From Pantoea ananatis LMG 2665 (GTDB lineage Bacteria > Pseudomonadota > Gammaproteobacteria > Enterobacterales > Enterobacteriaceae): a stretch of 64,000 bases of DNA. Within the stretch, counting starts at the first letter, position 1. Each line of letters starts with the position of its first letter. The DNA lies in the NCBI RefSeq assembly GCF_000710035.2, contig NZ_JMJJ01000005.1, positions 806,001-870,000 on the forward strand, read 5' to 3'. Position numbers and translations under genes: made by a program. Shown piece by piece: positions 54,891 to 63,197 of this stretch. A model generated the notes under the pieces. The model ran no database searches and had not been told where the DNA came from. It saw only the letters and a list, made by a program, of their open reading frames with translations.

Positions 54891-56111
54891 ATGAATGAGC
54901 GACAACAGGCTGTTGGTCAGCGTACACGCTGGTTAACCCTTTTCGGCACAGTGATTACCCAGTTTGCGTTGGGATCGGTTTATACCTGGAGTTTGTTTAA
55001 CGGTCAGCTGTCGCAAAAGCTGGCGGCATCGGTGAGCCAGGTGGCCTTTTCATTTGGATTACTGAGTCTGGGCCTGGCGGTAGCCTCTTCGCTTGCCGGT
55101 AAGCTGCAGGAACGTTTTGGTGTCCGTAAGGTGACGATTGGCGCGGGATTAATGATGGCGCTGGGCTTATGGCTGACTTCACATGCCGATAACCTGGTCA
55201 TGCTGTACCTGAGCGCAGGCATTCTACTGGGGCTGGCTGACGGCGCAGGTTACCTGATGACATTGTCTAACTGCGTGAAATGGTTTCCTGAACGTAAAGG
55301 GATGATATCCGCCTGCGCGATTGGTGCCTACGGCCTGGGCAGCCTGGGTTTCAAATTTATCTGTGGAGCGCTACTGGCTGAGTTTGGGCTTGAAAAAACC
55401 TTTATTCTCTGGGGGTTATTAGCCATGACGATGATAGTTATCGGTGCGCTGATGATGCGCGATGCGCCATTGCAACGTTCGTCAACGGCGCAACATCAGG
55501 CAACCCGCAATTATACGCTCGCTGAGTCAGTGCGCCTTCCGCAGTACTGGATGCTGGCGCTGATGTTCCTGACGGCGTGCATGAGCGGGCTTTACGTCAT
55601 TGGCGTCGCCAAAGATATCGGGGAAGGCCTGGTGCACCTCAGCACTCAGACAGCGGCTAACGCGGTCACCGTCATTGCCGTCGCTAACCTGAGTGGTCGG
55701 TTGGTGCTGGGCGTCCTGTCGGACAAAATGGTTCGTATCCGGGTTATTTCCCTGGCCCAGTTGATCGCTCTGACAGGCATGAGCGTATTACTGTTTACGC
55801 ACATGAACCAGACCACCTTTTTCCTGTCGCTGGCCTGTGTCGCCTTCAGCTTCGGCGGCACGATTACCGTGTTCCCTTCCCTGGTCAGTGACTTTTTCGG
55901 CCTGAATAACCTGACGAAAAACTATGGTCTGATTTATTTGGGGTTTGGCATTGGCAGCGTGTTGGGATCGCTGGTTGCCTCACTGTTTGGCGGTTTTACC
56001 GTGACGTTCAGCCTTATCATGACGCTATTGGTCATGTCCTTACTGCTGTCGCTCACTATCCGGATGCCGCAGAGTCAGTCCGGGAGCGCGCCGCAGCTGC
56101 AACGCCAGTAA
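54891..56111 (+). CDS. yhjX: MFS transporter YhjX (pyruvate-responsive, OFA family)
   Basis: This major facilitator has 406 residues from the ATG at 54891 (MNERQQAVGQRTRWLTL) with GGGAG upstream; a longer frame from 54771 is rejected because it covers the operator array. It has twelve membrane segments. ITQFALGSVYTWSLFNG, LSNCVKWFPERKGMIS and FGGTITVFPSLVSDFFG are nearly identical to E. coli YhjX. There the gene is induced through the YpdA/YpdB system by extracellular pyruvate. The same operator repeats are seen here. The transported compound is not settled. Confidence 0.93.
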   Translation: MNERQQAVGQRTRWLTLFGTVITQFALGSVYTWSLFNGQLSQKLAASVSQVAFSFGLLSLGLAVASSLAGKLQERFGVRKVTIGAGLMMALGLWLTSHADNLVMLYLSAGILLGLADGAGYLMTLSNCVKWFPERKGMISACAIGAYGLGSLGFKFICGALLAEFGLEKTFILWGLLAMTMIVIGALMMRDAPLQRSSTAQHQATRNYTLAESVRLPQYWMLALMFLTACMSGLYVIGVAKDIGEGLVHLSTQTAANAVTVIAVANLSGRLVLGVLSDKMVRIRVISLAQLIALTGMSVLLFTHMNQTTFFLSLACVAFSFGGTITVFPSLVSDFFGLNNLTKNYGLIYLGFGIGSVLGSLVASLFGGFTVTFSLIMTLLVMSLLLSLTIRMPQSQSGSAPQLQRQ

Positions 56112-56116
56112 TTTCA

Positions 56117-56145
56117 GAGGCCAGGACAGCCTGGCCTCCCTTTTT
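56117..56145 (+). terminator. Intrinsic terminator after yhjX
   Basis: GAGGCCAGG, ACAG, CCTGGCCTC followed by CCTTTTT, six bases after the yhjX stop. This is a strong hairpin. Confidence 0.85.
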
Positions 56146-57019
56146 AGCCGCGAAACAGCGGTTCCTCTATGCCGGCCACGTCCAGCTCAACCGCGAAAAT
56201 ATCTCCCGATTCCGGGTAACGTTCCCGATCTTCTTTACTGAGATTTTCTCGTGAACTGGTGATATACAACGTCTTTAACTCGCTGCCGCCAAAGGCCACC
56301 ATCGTTGGCCATTTAACCGGCAGCCTGATCTCATCGACGATTTCACCACTCTGAGGATGGATGCGCACAACCCGGCCGCCATCGAAGAGTGCCGACCAGT
56401 AAAAACCTTCGCTGTCTACCGCTGCACCATCGGGTAAACCGCCGCTGGCGTCAAAACGTCGAAAAACCTCCCGCTCGCCCGGTTCGCCCTGCGCATCCAA
56501 CGGATAGCGGTAAAGCACTGCATTGGGCGTATCCGTGTGATACATCCATTGGCGATCGGGGGAGAATGCCACGCCGTTTGAGATCTTGATATCACGCGCT
56601 TTCACCTCTAGTTTCAGGTCTGGCGTCACACGGCACAGCAAACCGCCGTTTTTATCCTGTGGCTCCCACAAGCTGCCGCACCAGAAATTGCCCCAGGGAT
56701 CGACACGTCCGTCATTGAACCGGCTTTTCTCCGCGATACCGGGATTATCAGCCACTTTTTTCTGTGGTTTGCCCTGCTCATCCAGCAGCCACACGCCACC
56801 GCGCAGCGCGGCGATGATACCGCCCTGTTCACGCAAGCCTATGCACCCTACCTCCTCCTGCTGAGGAAAGGTCGTCAGTTCGCCACTAAGGGGATCAAAA
56901 CGATGAATCGCCGGTGCCAGGATATCAACGCACCACAATACCTGCTCCTTTACCGACCAAAGCGGGCATTCCGCTAACTCCGCCTGAAGTGGCAGAATAT
57001 TTTTTACCTTGTGAGCCAT
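56144..57019 (-). CDS. SMP-30/gluconolactonase family protein
   Basis: This 291-residue six-bladed beta-propeller is probably a calcium- or zinc-dependent sugar lactonase. The metal ligands are in place: Glu in LAECPLWS near residue 17, Asn in SRFNDGRVDPWGNFWCG near 105, Asn in ISNGVAFSPD near 150 and Asp in GLPDGAAVDSEGFYW near 200. There is no signal peptide. No sugar dehydrogenase or transporter is next to it, so its lactone substrate is not predicted. Confidence 0.9.
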   Translation of the reverse strand: MAHKVKNILPLQAELAECPLWSVKEQVLWCVDILAPAIHRFDPLSGELTTFPQQEEVGCIGLREQGGIIAALRGGVWLLDEQGKPQKKVADNPGIAEKSRFNDGRVDPWGNFWCGSLWEPQDKNGGLLCRVTPDLKLEVKARDIKISNGVAFSPDRQWMYHTDTPNAVLYRYPLDAQGEPGEREVFRRFDASGGLPDGAAVDSEGFYWSALFDGGRVVRIHPQSGEIVDEIRLPVKWPTMVAFGGSELKTLYITSSRENLSKEDRERYPESGDIFAVELDVAGIEEPLFRG

Positions 57020-57283
57020 GTTTGCCTCCCTTTATAGACCTGCTAATAATGTAGCTCCGATTTCCCCAACCGGGACAACGCTTTTCTTACTTGCTTTTAA
57101 GACAGGTCTTACGCATATTAGCGCTTATTCATCCTGTTCTGATTGGAATAGTCAGATTCTTTATCCACCCCCGCCCGTTTTGAAATATAAAGAAATAACT
57201 ATCGAAGTAACTCTACACTGGCTACATGTTTACTCCACTATTTCAGCGTAATATTTTAAGCATCGAAAAAGTGGAGATGTCGT

Positions 57284-57418
57284 ATGAAAGCATTAAGTAC
57301 CACGGTTCTGTCCACAGTATCAGCGGGTTATTTTATCAGCGGGTCAAAAATGATATCAGGGCAGGATAGCGACAGGCGGCGACAGGAAAGGATGTCCGCC
57401 AGATATGAGAAAAACTGA
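57284..57418 (+). CDS. Possible 44-residue small protein
   Basis: This short frame has GGAG seven bases before the ATG. It encodes a mildly hydrophobic N-terminal half (MKALSTTVLSTVSAGYFISG) and a strongly charged C-terminal half (DSDRRRQERMSARYEKN). An intrinsic terminator follows 36 bases later. No homologue is known to me. The ribosome site and terminator favour a real gene; the size leaves it uncertain. Confidence 0.45.
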   Translation: MKALSTTVLSTVSAGYFISGSKMISGQDSDRRRQERMSARYEKN

Positions 57419-57450
57419 AGGGCAAAGATTTCACACAGCATAATATAAAA

Positions 57451-57482
57451 AAGAAGGTGGGATTCAATCCCACCTCGTTTTA
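57451..57482. terminator. Bidirectional terminator between the small ORF and the lipoprotein gene
   Basis: AGGTGGGATT, C, AATCCCACCT is a perfect 10-bp stem, with CGTTTTATT on the plus side and TTCTTTTTTAT on the minus side. Confidence 0.75.
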
Positions 57483-57486
57483 TTCG

Positions 57487-57768
57487 TTAACTCTTCACCG
57501 CGTAATTACACTGATACCAGGTTTTCTTCAGGCCTGGTATTGTGCTGTCCTGAGCAGGCAGATTTTCTACCTTATCAAAACCCTTATCCATGCAGTATTT
57601 CGCCACATCAATTTCCATGGCATCGCGATTAACTTTTGACGGATCGAAACGGTACTGTACCGTATTTGAGGAGGTGTCTTCATCGACCCGCTCAAACGCC
57701 CCGGGTTTGCTGGCGGTACAGCCGCTCAGCAAAATAAGTGCCAGTGCACCAATAAGTGTTTTTTTCAT
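57487..57768 (-). CDS. Small lipoprotein of unknown function
   Basis: This 93-residue protein has the signal and lipobox MKKTLIGALALILLSGC, with the lipidated Cys at residue 17. The mature part has two further cysteines (VAKYCMDKGF and WYQCNYAVKS), likely a disulfide. It has the helix-strand pattern of small envelope lipoproteins of enterobacteria. Asp follows neither at +2 nor +3 (CTAS), so an outer-membrane destination is expected. No family name is given. Confidence 0.8.
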   Translation of the reverse strand: MKKTLIGALALILLSGCTASKPGAFERVDEDTSSNTVQYRFDPSKVNRDAMEIDVAKYCMDKGFDKVENLPAQDSTIPGLKKTWYQCNYAVKS

Positions 57769-57894
57769 TTTTCCCTCACATTTTGACGCAGTGTAAGGTG
57801 CTGCAAAATGCGTATCTATAGGAATAGTACGCGACTGTCGCGTATTTACGAAGTTTTACCAATTGATTCAATACGGGTAAACAGTTGGCATAAT

Positions 57895-58023
57895 GTGCCA
57901 TTAAACTGCGAAACTGCATCTAACGAGAAACAGTCAAAGCACAACACCAGGTATGACTCTACTAATAAAAAGCCTCACTAAAAAAAGCCTCTCAATTTAG
58001 CCCGCGTTAAGCGGGCTTTTTTT
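57895..58023 (+). ncRNA. Candidate small RNA ending at an orphan terminator
   Basis: AGCCCGC, GTTAA, GCGGGCT followed by seven T (57999-58023) is a strong plus-strand terminator with no plus-strand gene before it. TTGGCATAAT near 57885-57894 could be an extended -10 promoter. The transcript would be about 125 bases and contains two copies of AAAAAGCCTC shortly before the hairpin. No known enterobacterial small RNA fits. The 5' end is a guess. Confidence 0.4.
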
Positions 58024-58025
58024 GC

Positions 58026-58835
58026 TTATCCCTCACCGGAAAGCGCAATCATTCTACGAAGCAGATTCGCGGCCTGCTTGTCCGGGAGTGCGAGAATTGC
58101 ACTGTAGAGATCGATGGACATGGCACACATTGAAGAACGGTCCACTGCCGTGTCTGCTGGCATATTGAGCTGCTGCAGCTTATCGCCCCATTTCTGGTAT
58201 AGGCGATCAACAATATTCTTCAAATCATCCTGAGCCTGATCGCGATCCATCGGCTGTTCTTCCGCCAGGCTGTTAAGCAGCAAATATTCAGTGGCTTCCG
58301 CCTCTTTTTGGTTCAGCGCGGCCGGCAGCGTTTTTGCCAGATTCACGCCGCCCTTCACCTGCGGGTAGAGAAACTGAAAACAGAGGCCGGGATCGCGTTT
58401 ATTTAGCGCCTGCATTTCTTCGACAGAAACGCCAATGTAATTAACGATGGCATGGTTTGACGCGCGCATCAGACGCTGATTAATCACATCCGTCAGCCAG
58501 CCTCTCAGCTCGCCAACGGCCTGAATCATGGGTTCCCCTTCACGCAGTTTGTGGGCGAGTTCGCGTGTCAGTAATTGCCACAGGGCCGGTTCCTGAGTAC
58601 GCAATACCCGATAGACCATTGCCTGCGCCATATAGTCCGCAGCCCGTTCGTAGCGTTTTTCCTGCTGTTGCTGAGGCAAAATCCACTTGAACAATAAAAT
58701 ATTCGACAGGATAAGCGGCAGGATAAACAGGACGATGCCCTGCCAGACGCGCAACCGGGTCGTTCTGACCAACATAAAAATGATAATCGCCAGCAGCACA
58801 AAGGCCACCAGCGTAATTAAAAGCAGGGAAGTCAT
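58026..58835 (-). CDS. Membrane-anchored protein of unknown function
   Basis: This 269-residue protein has two N-terminal membrane helices (about 3-24 and 32-52). The rest is a long helical, soluble part with RAADYMAQAMVYRVLRTQ, NHAIVNYIGVSVEEMQAL and DRSSMCAMSIDLYSAIL. It has no known motif that I recognise. It is transcribed in the same direction as, and nine bases after, the universal stress gene, so it may share a transcript with the IclR-Usp unit. Confidence 0.75.
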   Translation of the reverse strand: MTSLLLITLVAFVLLAIIIFMLVRTTRLRVWQGIVLFILPLILSNILLFKWILPQQQQEKRYERAADYMAQAMVYRVLRTQEPALWQLLTRELAHKLREGEPMIQAVGELRGWLTDVINQRLMRASNHAIVNYIGVSVEEMQALNKRDPGLCFQFLYPQVKGGVNLAKTLPAALNQKEAEATEYLLLNSLAEEQPMDRDQAQDDLKNIVDRLYQKWGDKLQQLNMPADTAVDRSSMCAMSIDLYSAILALPDKQAANLLRRMIALSGEG

Positions 58836-58844
58836 ACTACGTTG

Positions 58845-59297
58845 TTAATCCTTACGCACATCAATCAGTACCGGGCAATGCGCGCGTTCAACAACGGCCG
58901 CACTCACAGATCCTTTCAATAAACGGTTAAAGGGAGACAAATGGCGTCGCCCCATAATAATCATGCTGGCGTTTAACTGTTGCGACTGCGCCACAATCGT
59001 GTCCGCCGCTTCGCCGGCCAGTATCATGCCCCGCGCCTTGATTCCAGCCTGCAATAAGGGAGCCAGCGCATGGCGCACCACCATTTCAGCGGTATTCTGT
59101 TCATCCTGAGCCGCGACAAAATCCGCCGGATCTTCACCTGCATCAATATCGATAGGCTGGCTGCAGGATGAATAAGCGGGATCGATGCAGCATAACACCA
59201 TCACTTCTGCACGATGTGCCAGCGCTTCTTCAATCGTCAGGGAAATCACTTTCTTCGCAACGGGGGTGTTATCAATAGCCATTAAGACTGTTTTCAT
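58845..59297 (-). CDS. Universal stress protein (UspA family)
   Basis: This 150-residue Rossmann-like Usp domain starts at 59297 (MKTVLMAIDNTPVAKKV). The nucleotide-binding signature G2xG9xG(S/T) is degenerate: MGRRHLSPFNRLLKGSVS has His where the second Gly should be. The remainder (VVERAHCPVLIDVRKD) is typical. It lies seven bases after the IclR gene stop, so the two are one operon. A link to efflux or aromatic-compound stress is suggested only by position. Confidence 0.86.
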   Translation of the reverse strand: MKTVLMAIDNTPVAKKVISLTIEEALAHRAEVMVLCCIDPAYSSCSQPIDIDAGEDPADFVAAQDEQNTAEMVVRHALAPLLQAGIKARGMILAGEAADTIVAQSQQLNASMIIMGRRHLSPFNRLLKGSVSAAVVERAHCPVLIDVRKD

Positions 59298-59304
59298 CGG
59301 GACG

Positions 59305-60090
59305 TTATCCTTCAACAGCGGCGATTTTTCCAATTTCGCGAATCAGCGCCTGTTTACATTGCAGCATTTCCTCACGATAACGTGCCTCGTGTTTCTTAAA
59401 ACGTGCCGTAGGCACCAGTAATGACACCGCAAAGCGGCCGAAGATCGTATCCAACGCGAAAGCCATGGTTGAAACGCCTTCAAGCGTTTCACCGCGATCG
59501 TAGGAAATACTGGTTTTACGCACCTCGTGAATCATCTGCAAAAGCGCCGCCAGCGTTTTAACCGTTTTATCGGTCAGTTCGCGCCAGTCATCGCCTACCC
59601 TCGCCTGCACGTCGGCATCGCTTTCCAGCGCCAGCAATGCTCTGCCGCCTGAGGTGCTGTAAAGCGGCAGATCCAGTCCGATGCGCGGCACCACACGCAG
59701 CTCGCGTGACGCCACAACATAATGCACAACCGCCAGCTGTGAGCCGCTTGCGCGGGCCAGCGATACGGTTTCATTGGTATCGGCAGAGAGTTTTTCCAGC
59801 AGGGGTTTCACTAAATCCACCACATCCGTGTTGACGCTGGACAGCAGTTTCAGCAAAGCCGGCCCCAGGCGCAGCCCGCCCGCCCCGCTGCTTCGCACCA
59901 GCTCTGCGCTATCCAGCGCTGCCACGATACGTTGTACGGTGGAACGCGGCAGATCGACCACCTGCGCAATCTCGCCCAGGCTCATGCCACCGGGATGTTC
60001 GCCTAAGGCATTAAGAATTTTTGCCGCCCGGGCAATCACCTGAATGCCGCCCGTTTTTTCATCCTCGCGGCTGGATGATTGATGAGTCAT
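59305..60090 (-). CDS. IclR family transcriptional regulator
   Basis: This 261-residue regulator starts at the ATG at 60090 (MTHQSSSREDEKTGG), with AAGGAC upstream. A longer frame reaches into the promoter region and is rejected. The N-terminal winged helix is at about 20-75 (LGEIAQVVDLPRSTVQRIVAAL). The C-terminal effector domain has GLDLPLYSTSGGRALLAL and SYDRGETLEGVSTMAFAL. It is divergent from an efflux pair, with two 19-bp palindromes between them that are probably its operators. Confidence 0.92.
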   Translation of the reverse strand: MTHQSSSREDEKTGGIQVIARAAKILNALGEHPGGMSLGEIAQVVDLPRSTVQRIVAALDSAELVRSSGAGGLRLGPALLKLLSSVNTDVVDLVKPLLEKLSADTNETVSLARASGSQLAVVHYVVASRELRVVPRIGLDLPLYSTSGGRALLALESDADVQARVGDDWRELTDKTVKTLAALLQMIHEVRKTSISYDRGETLEGVSTMAFALDTIFGRFAVSLLVPTARFKKHEARYREEMLQCKQALIREIGKIAAVEG

Positions 60091-60147
60091 AGCGTCGTCC
60101 TTTTTGAGCTGACTTACTGTAACCCGAAAAGCGCACGTTTTACAGCA

Positions 60148-60212
60148 TGTACCGCATTGCAATACAGCATATTGCCATGTAATATCGCCGCGCTGTATCG
60201 CATTGCAATACA
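60148..60212. promoter_or_regulatory. Twin 19-bp palindromic operators between the IclR gene and the efflux genes
   Basis: TGTACCGCATTGCAATACA (60148-60166) and TGTATCGCATTGCAATACA (60194-60212) differ at one base and are 46 bp apart. Each is an imperfect palindrome about its central base. A weaker ATATT-N7-AATAT palindrome lies between them. The position in the divergent gap fits autoregulation by the IclR protein plus control of the efflux genes. Confidence 0.7.
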
Positions 60213-60240
60213 TCGAACCATAATAATGAGAGCACCTGCT

Positions 60241-61842
60241 ATGACAACCCGGCCCGGCAATGCGCCGACGCTGCATCCCTTTACCCTGCGACTGGCATTA
60301 GGCCTGCTTGGCGTCTGGATCGCCGCACTGACGTCAGGCCTTAACGATCGGGTCAGTGATATCGCCCTGGCCGATATTCGTGCCGCGCTGGGCATCGGCT
60401 ACGACCAGGGTAGCTGGATTGTTTCTGTTTATCAGGCCGCCGAAGTCGCCGCCATGATGATTGCGCCGTGGTTTGCCGTGACGTTTTCCCTGCGCCGTTT
60501 TTCGCTGATCATGTCCGCCGGTTTTTTATTATCCGGCGTGCTGCTGCCGCTGATGACGAACCCTGCTCTGTTTATTGCCTTGCGCGTCGTGCAGGGCCTG
60601 TTTGGCGGCGCGCTTCCCCCAATGCTGATGACCGTCGCGCTGCGATTTTTGCCCCCTCCGGTTAAGCTTTATGGCCTGGGCGCCTATGCGCTTACCGCCA
60701 CGTTTGGCCCGAACATGGCCGCCTCGCTGGCGGCCTTTTGGACAGATGAAGTCAGCTGGATGTTTGTGTTCTGGCAGGTCGTGCCCGGCATGCTGATTGC
60801 CCTCGTATTGATGGCCTGGGGATTACCTCAGGATCCCCTGCGCACCGAACGGTTTCAGCAGATCGACCTGTTTGGCATGCTTACCGGCTGTAGCGGCATG
60901 GCGCTGGTCGTTCTGGTGCTCACGCAAGGCGAACGGCTCGACTGGCTTGATTCGCAGCTCATTGCGGCCATGCTTCTTGCGGCGTTGCCGCTACTGATTG
61001 TGTTTTTGATTAACGAGTGGTTTCATCCGCTGCCGCTGTTTAAGTTGCAGATGCTGAGGCGGCGTAATTTGATGCACGGCTTGCTGGTACTGGCGGGCGT
61101 ACTCATTGTGTCACTGTCCGGCTCGGCGCTGCCCTCAACCTATTTTGCTCAGGTTGAGGGGTTCCGTATTGCCCAGTTTGCGCCGCTGGCCTTAACCATC
61201 GGCTTACCGCAGCTGATTATCGCGCCCTTTATCGCCGCCCTGCTGAATATTCGCTGGATCGACTGTCGCTGGGTGCTGTCGCTCGGCCTGGGGTTGCTTA
61301 TCGCCGCTTGCCTGCTCGGCATGCAGATCACCTCCGGCTGGGCGAGAGACAACTTTTGGTTGATTCAGGCCTTACAGGCCGCGGGCCAACCGATGGTCAT
61401 TTTGCCGGTCCTGATGAGCGCCACCAGCGTCGTTGCCCCGCCGGAAGGCCCGTTCGCCTCGGCGATGTTTAATACCGTGCGGGGATTCTCCAGCATCGCC
61501 GCCTCAACCCTGGTGTCATGGTTCGTCAGCCATCGTGAGCAGTTTCACTCCAGCATCCTGATTAATCAGGCGGCCAGCAGACCCTGGCTGATGACGGCCC
61601 CCGACAGCGGCCAGGCCAGTGGCCGCTATCCGCTTCTGCCAGACGGCAGCGCAAGCTCTGTTGAAAACCTGCGTGCTTTCGCCACCCAGGTCAAGCACCA
61701 GGCGCTGGTGCTCGGCCTGAGTGATACCTGGCTGCTGCTGATCGGTTTTGCGCTACTGCTGCTGCTGATCACTGCTCTGCTACCCAAGCGGGTCTGGCCG
61801 CCACAAACCTTGATCCACTCTGCAACCTCCACGTCGGGATAA
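60241..61842 (+). CDS. MFS multidrug efflux transporter, DHA2 (EmrB-like) family
   Basis: This inner-membrane drug/proton antiporter has 533 residues and 14 predicted membrane segments. The start is taken at 60241 (MTTRPGNAPTLHPF); an ATG at 60226 is also possible, and further upstream codons lie in the operator region. DHA2 features include NDRVSDIALADIRAALGIGY near the first helix and VVQGLFGGALPPMLMTVALRF (motif C-like region, partly degenerate). It precedes a membrane fusion protein gene by six bases, so the pair forms an EmrAB-type tripartite pump with an outer-membrane channel encoded elsewhere. Confidence 0.9.
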   Translation: MTTRPGNAPTLHPFTLRLALGLLGVWIAALTSGLNDRVSDIALADIRAALGIGYDQGSWIVSVYQAAEVAAMMIAPWFAVTFSLRRFSLIMSAGFLLSGVLLPLMTNPALFIALRVVQGLFGGALPPMLMTVALRFLPPPVKLYGLGAYALTATFGPNMAASLAAFWTDEVSWMFVFWQVVPGMLIALVLMAWGLPQDPLRTERFQQIDLFGMLTGCSGMALVVLVLTQGERLDWLDSQLIAAMLLAALPLLIVFLINEWFHPLPLFKLQMLRRRNLMHGLLVLAGVLIVSLSGSALPSTYFAQVEGFRIAQFAPLALTIGLPQLIIAPFIAALLNIRWIDCRWVLSLGLGLLIAACLLGMQITSGWARDNFWLIQALQAAGQPMVILPVLMSATSVVAPPEGPFASAMFNTVRGFSSIAASTLVSWFVSHREQFHSSILINQAASRPWLMTAPDSGQASGRYPLLPDGSASSVENLRAFATQVKHQALVLGLSDTWLLLIGFALLLLLITALLPKRVWPPQTLIHSATSTSG

Positions 61843-61848
61843 CTGAAT

Positions 61849-62877
61849 ATGCGTGCTTTAGTAATGAGAAAAACCCTGCTGCTTTCACTGCTGCTGCTGG
61901 TTTTACTGGCGATGGCGCTGGCTGTCTGGGCGGTCATGACCCGTAACGATCATCGTACCAATGATGCCTGGGTGAATGCTGATTACACCATCGTCGCGCC
62001 AAAAGTGTCCGGCTATGTCGCCCATATCGACGTGAAGGATAACCAGCAGGTGGCGGCGGGCGAACGCTTAGCCACGCTGGACGATCGCGATTATCGCGTG
62101 GCGCTTGAAAGCGCCGAAGCTGATTTGCAGGTCAGTGAAGCCAAACTGTTGAGCAGCCAGGCACAGCTGGAGCAACAGCAGTCAGTTATTGCGCAGCAAA
62201 AGGCCAGCGTCGCGGCCAGCCAGGCCACGGCTCAGTATGCCGGTCAGAGTGCTGAACGTTATAACCGCCTTTATAAAAGCGGTACGGTGGCCGCAGACGA
62301 GCAGCAAAAAGCCAGTTCTGCACAGCGTTCGGCCACGGCCACGGTGCGCCAGAGCGAAGCGGCGCTGGCTGCCGCCATTAAGCAGGTTGGCGTATTGCAG
62401 GCGGCCGTCAGGTCGTCACAGGCCGATGTCGCCGCGGCGAAAGCCAACGTCGATCAGGCACGTCTGAATCTTTCCTACACCCGTATTGTGGCGCCGGTGG
62501 CAGGCATGGTGGGACAGCGTACGGTGCGGCTGGGGGCCTGGGTTTCCGCTGGCACGCGTCTGCTGGCGGTTGTACCGCTGCAGCAAACCTATATCACAGC
62601 CAACTATCTGGAAACGCAGTTGAAAGATGTTCGCCCCGGGCAACCCGTGCGCATCAAAGTGGATGCGTTACCCGATCAGGTCTTTACCGGCCATGTTGAC
62701 AGCATTGCACCCGCGACGGGCGCGACATTCTCGGCGATTTCTCCCGACAATGCGACCGGCAACTACACTAAGATCGTTCAGCGCTTGCCGGTGAAAATTG
62801 TGCTGGATAAAGGGCAGCCGAATCTGGCCCAGTTACGTGTCGGGATGTCCGCCGTTCCGGAAATTAACACTCAGTAA
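61849..62877 (+). CDS. HlyD family membrane fusion protein (EmrA-like)
   Basis: This 342-residue periplasmic adaptor has one N-terminal membrane helix (about 9-30), a lipoyl domain split around a long alpha-helical hairpin, and a beta-barrel domain. DYTIVAPKVSGYVAHIDVKD and LSYTRIVAPVAGMVGQRTV are the two lipoyl halves; the hairpin between (about 80-200) is Ala/Gln-rich coiled coil. It starts at 61849 or at the ATG five codons later. It partners the upstream MFS protein. Confidence 0.92.
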   Translation: MRALVMRKTLLLSLLLLVLLAMALAVWAVMTRNDHRTNDAWVNADYTIVAPKVSGYVAHIDVKDNQQVAAGERLATLDDRDYRVALESAEADLQVSEAKLLSSQAQLEQQQSVIAQQKASVAASQATAQYAGQSAERYNRLYKSGTVAADEQQKASSAQRSATATVRQSEAALAAAIKQVGVLQAAVRSSQADVAAAKANVDQARLNLSYTRIVAPVAGMVGQRTVRLGAWVSAGTRLLAVVPLQQTYITANYLETQLKDVRPGQPVRIKVDALPDQVFTGHVDSIAPATGATFSAISPDNATGNYTKIVQRLPVKIVLDKGQPNLAQLRVGMSAVPEINTQ

Positions 62878-63075
62878 AAAATGTGAACAAACTCTCAGAA
62901 CCAAACTATTTCTTTTCGGTCTGAATACGCGTAGATTAGCCCCGATCCTGTACTGAGTTATTCAGTTCGTCCGGGAAACCGTTGACCGTTGACCTGAACG
63001 GCGGCCTTATCCCTTCTGTCCGCGTTGCGCTGGATCGGGATCGCCAATATCGTAACCGCTCAGAGGAGTTCGTGT

Positions 63076-63147
63076 GTGAAATATGCATTGATGGGAATTT
63101 CTTTCTTCGTACTGCTTTGGGTCGGCACCTTTGTGCTGATGCTGTAG
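63076..63147 (+). CDS. ypdK: Small membrane protein YpdK
   Basis: This 23-residue membrane peptide starts with GTG at 63076, behind GAGGAG. The sequence MKYALMGISFFVLLWVGTFV plus three residues is closely similar to E. coli YpdK (MKYFFMGISFMVIVWAGTFA plus three). As in E. coli it lies next to alaC and is divergent from nothing else. Its function is unknown. Conservation at both sequence and position makes this a real gene despite its size. Confidence 0.85.
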   Translation: MKYALMGISFFVLLWVGTFVLML

Positions 63148-63166
63148 TTTCTGCAAGCAGTCCGTA

Positions 63167-63188
63167 GGGGGCGACAGACGGTCGCCCC
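63167..63188. terminator. Hairpin between ypdK and alaC
   Basis: GGGGCGAC (63168-63175), AGACG, GTCGCCCC (63181-63188) in the gap between convergent ypdK and alaC. The stem is perfect but the T tract is missing. Confidence 0.45.
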
Positions 63189-63197
63189 AGTGGCGTA

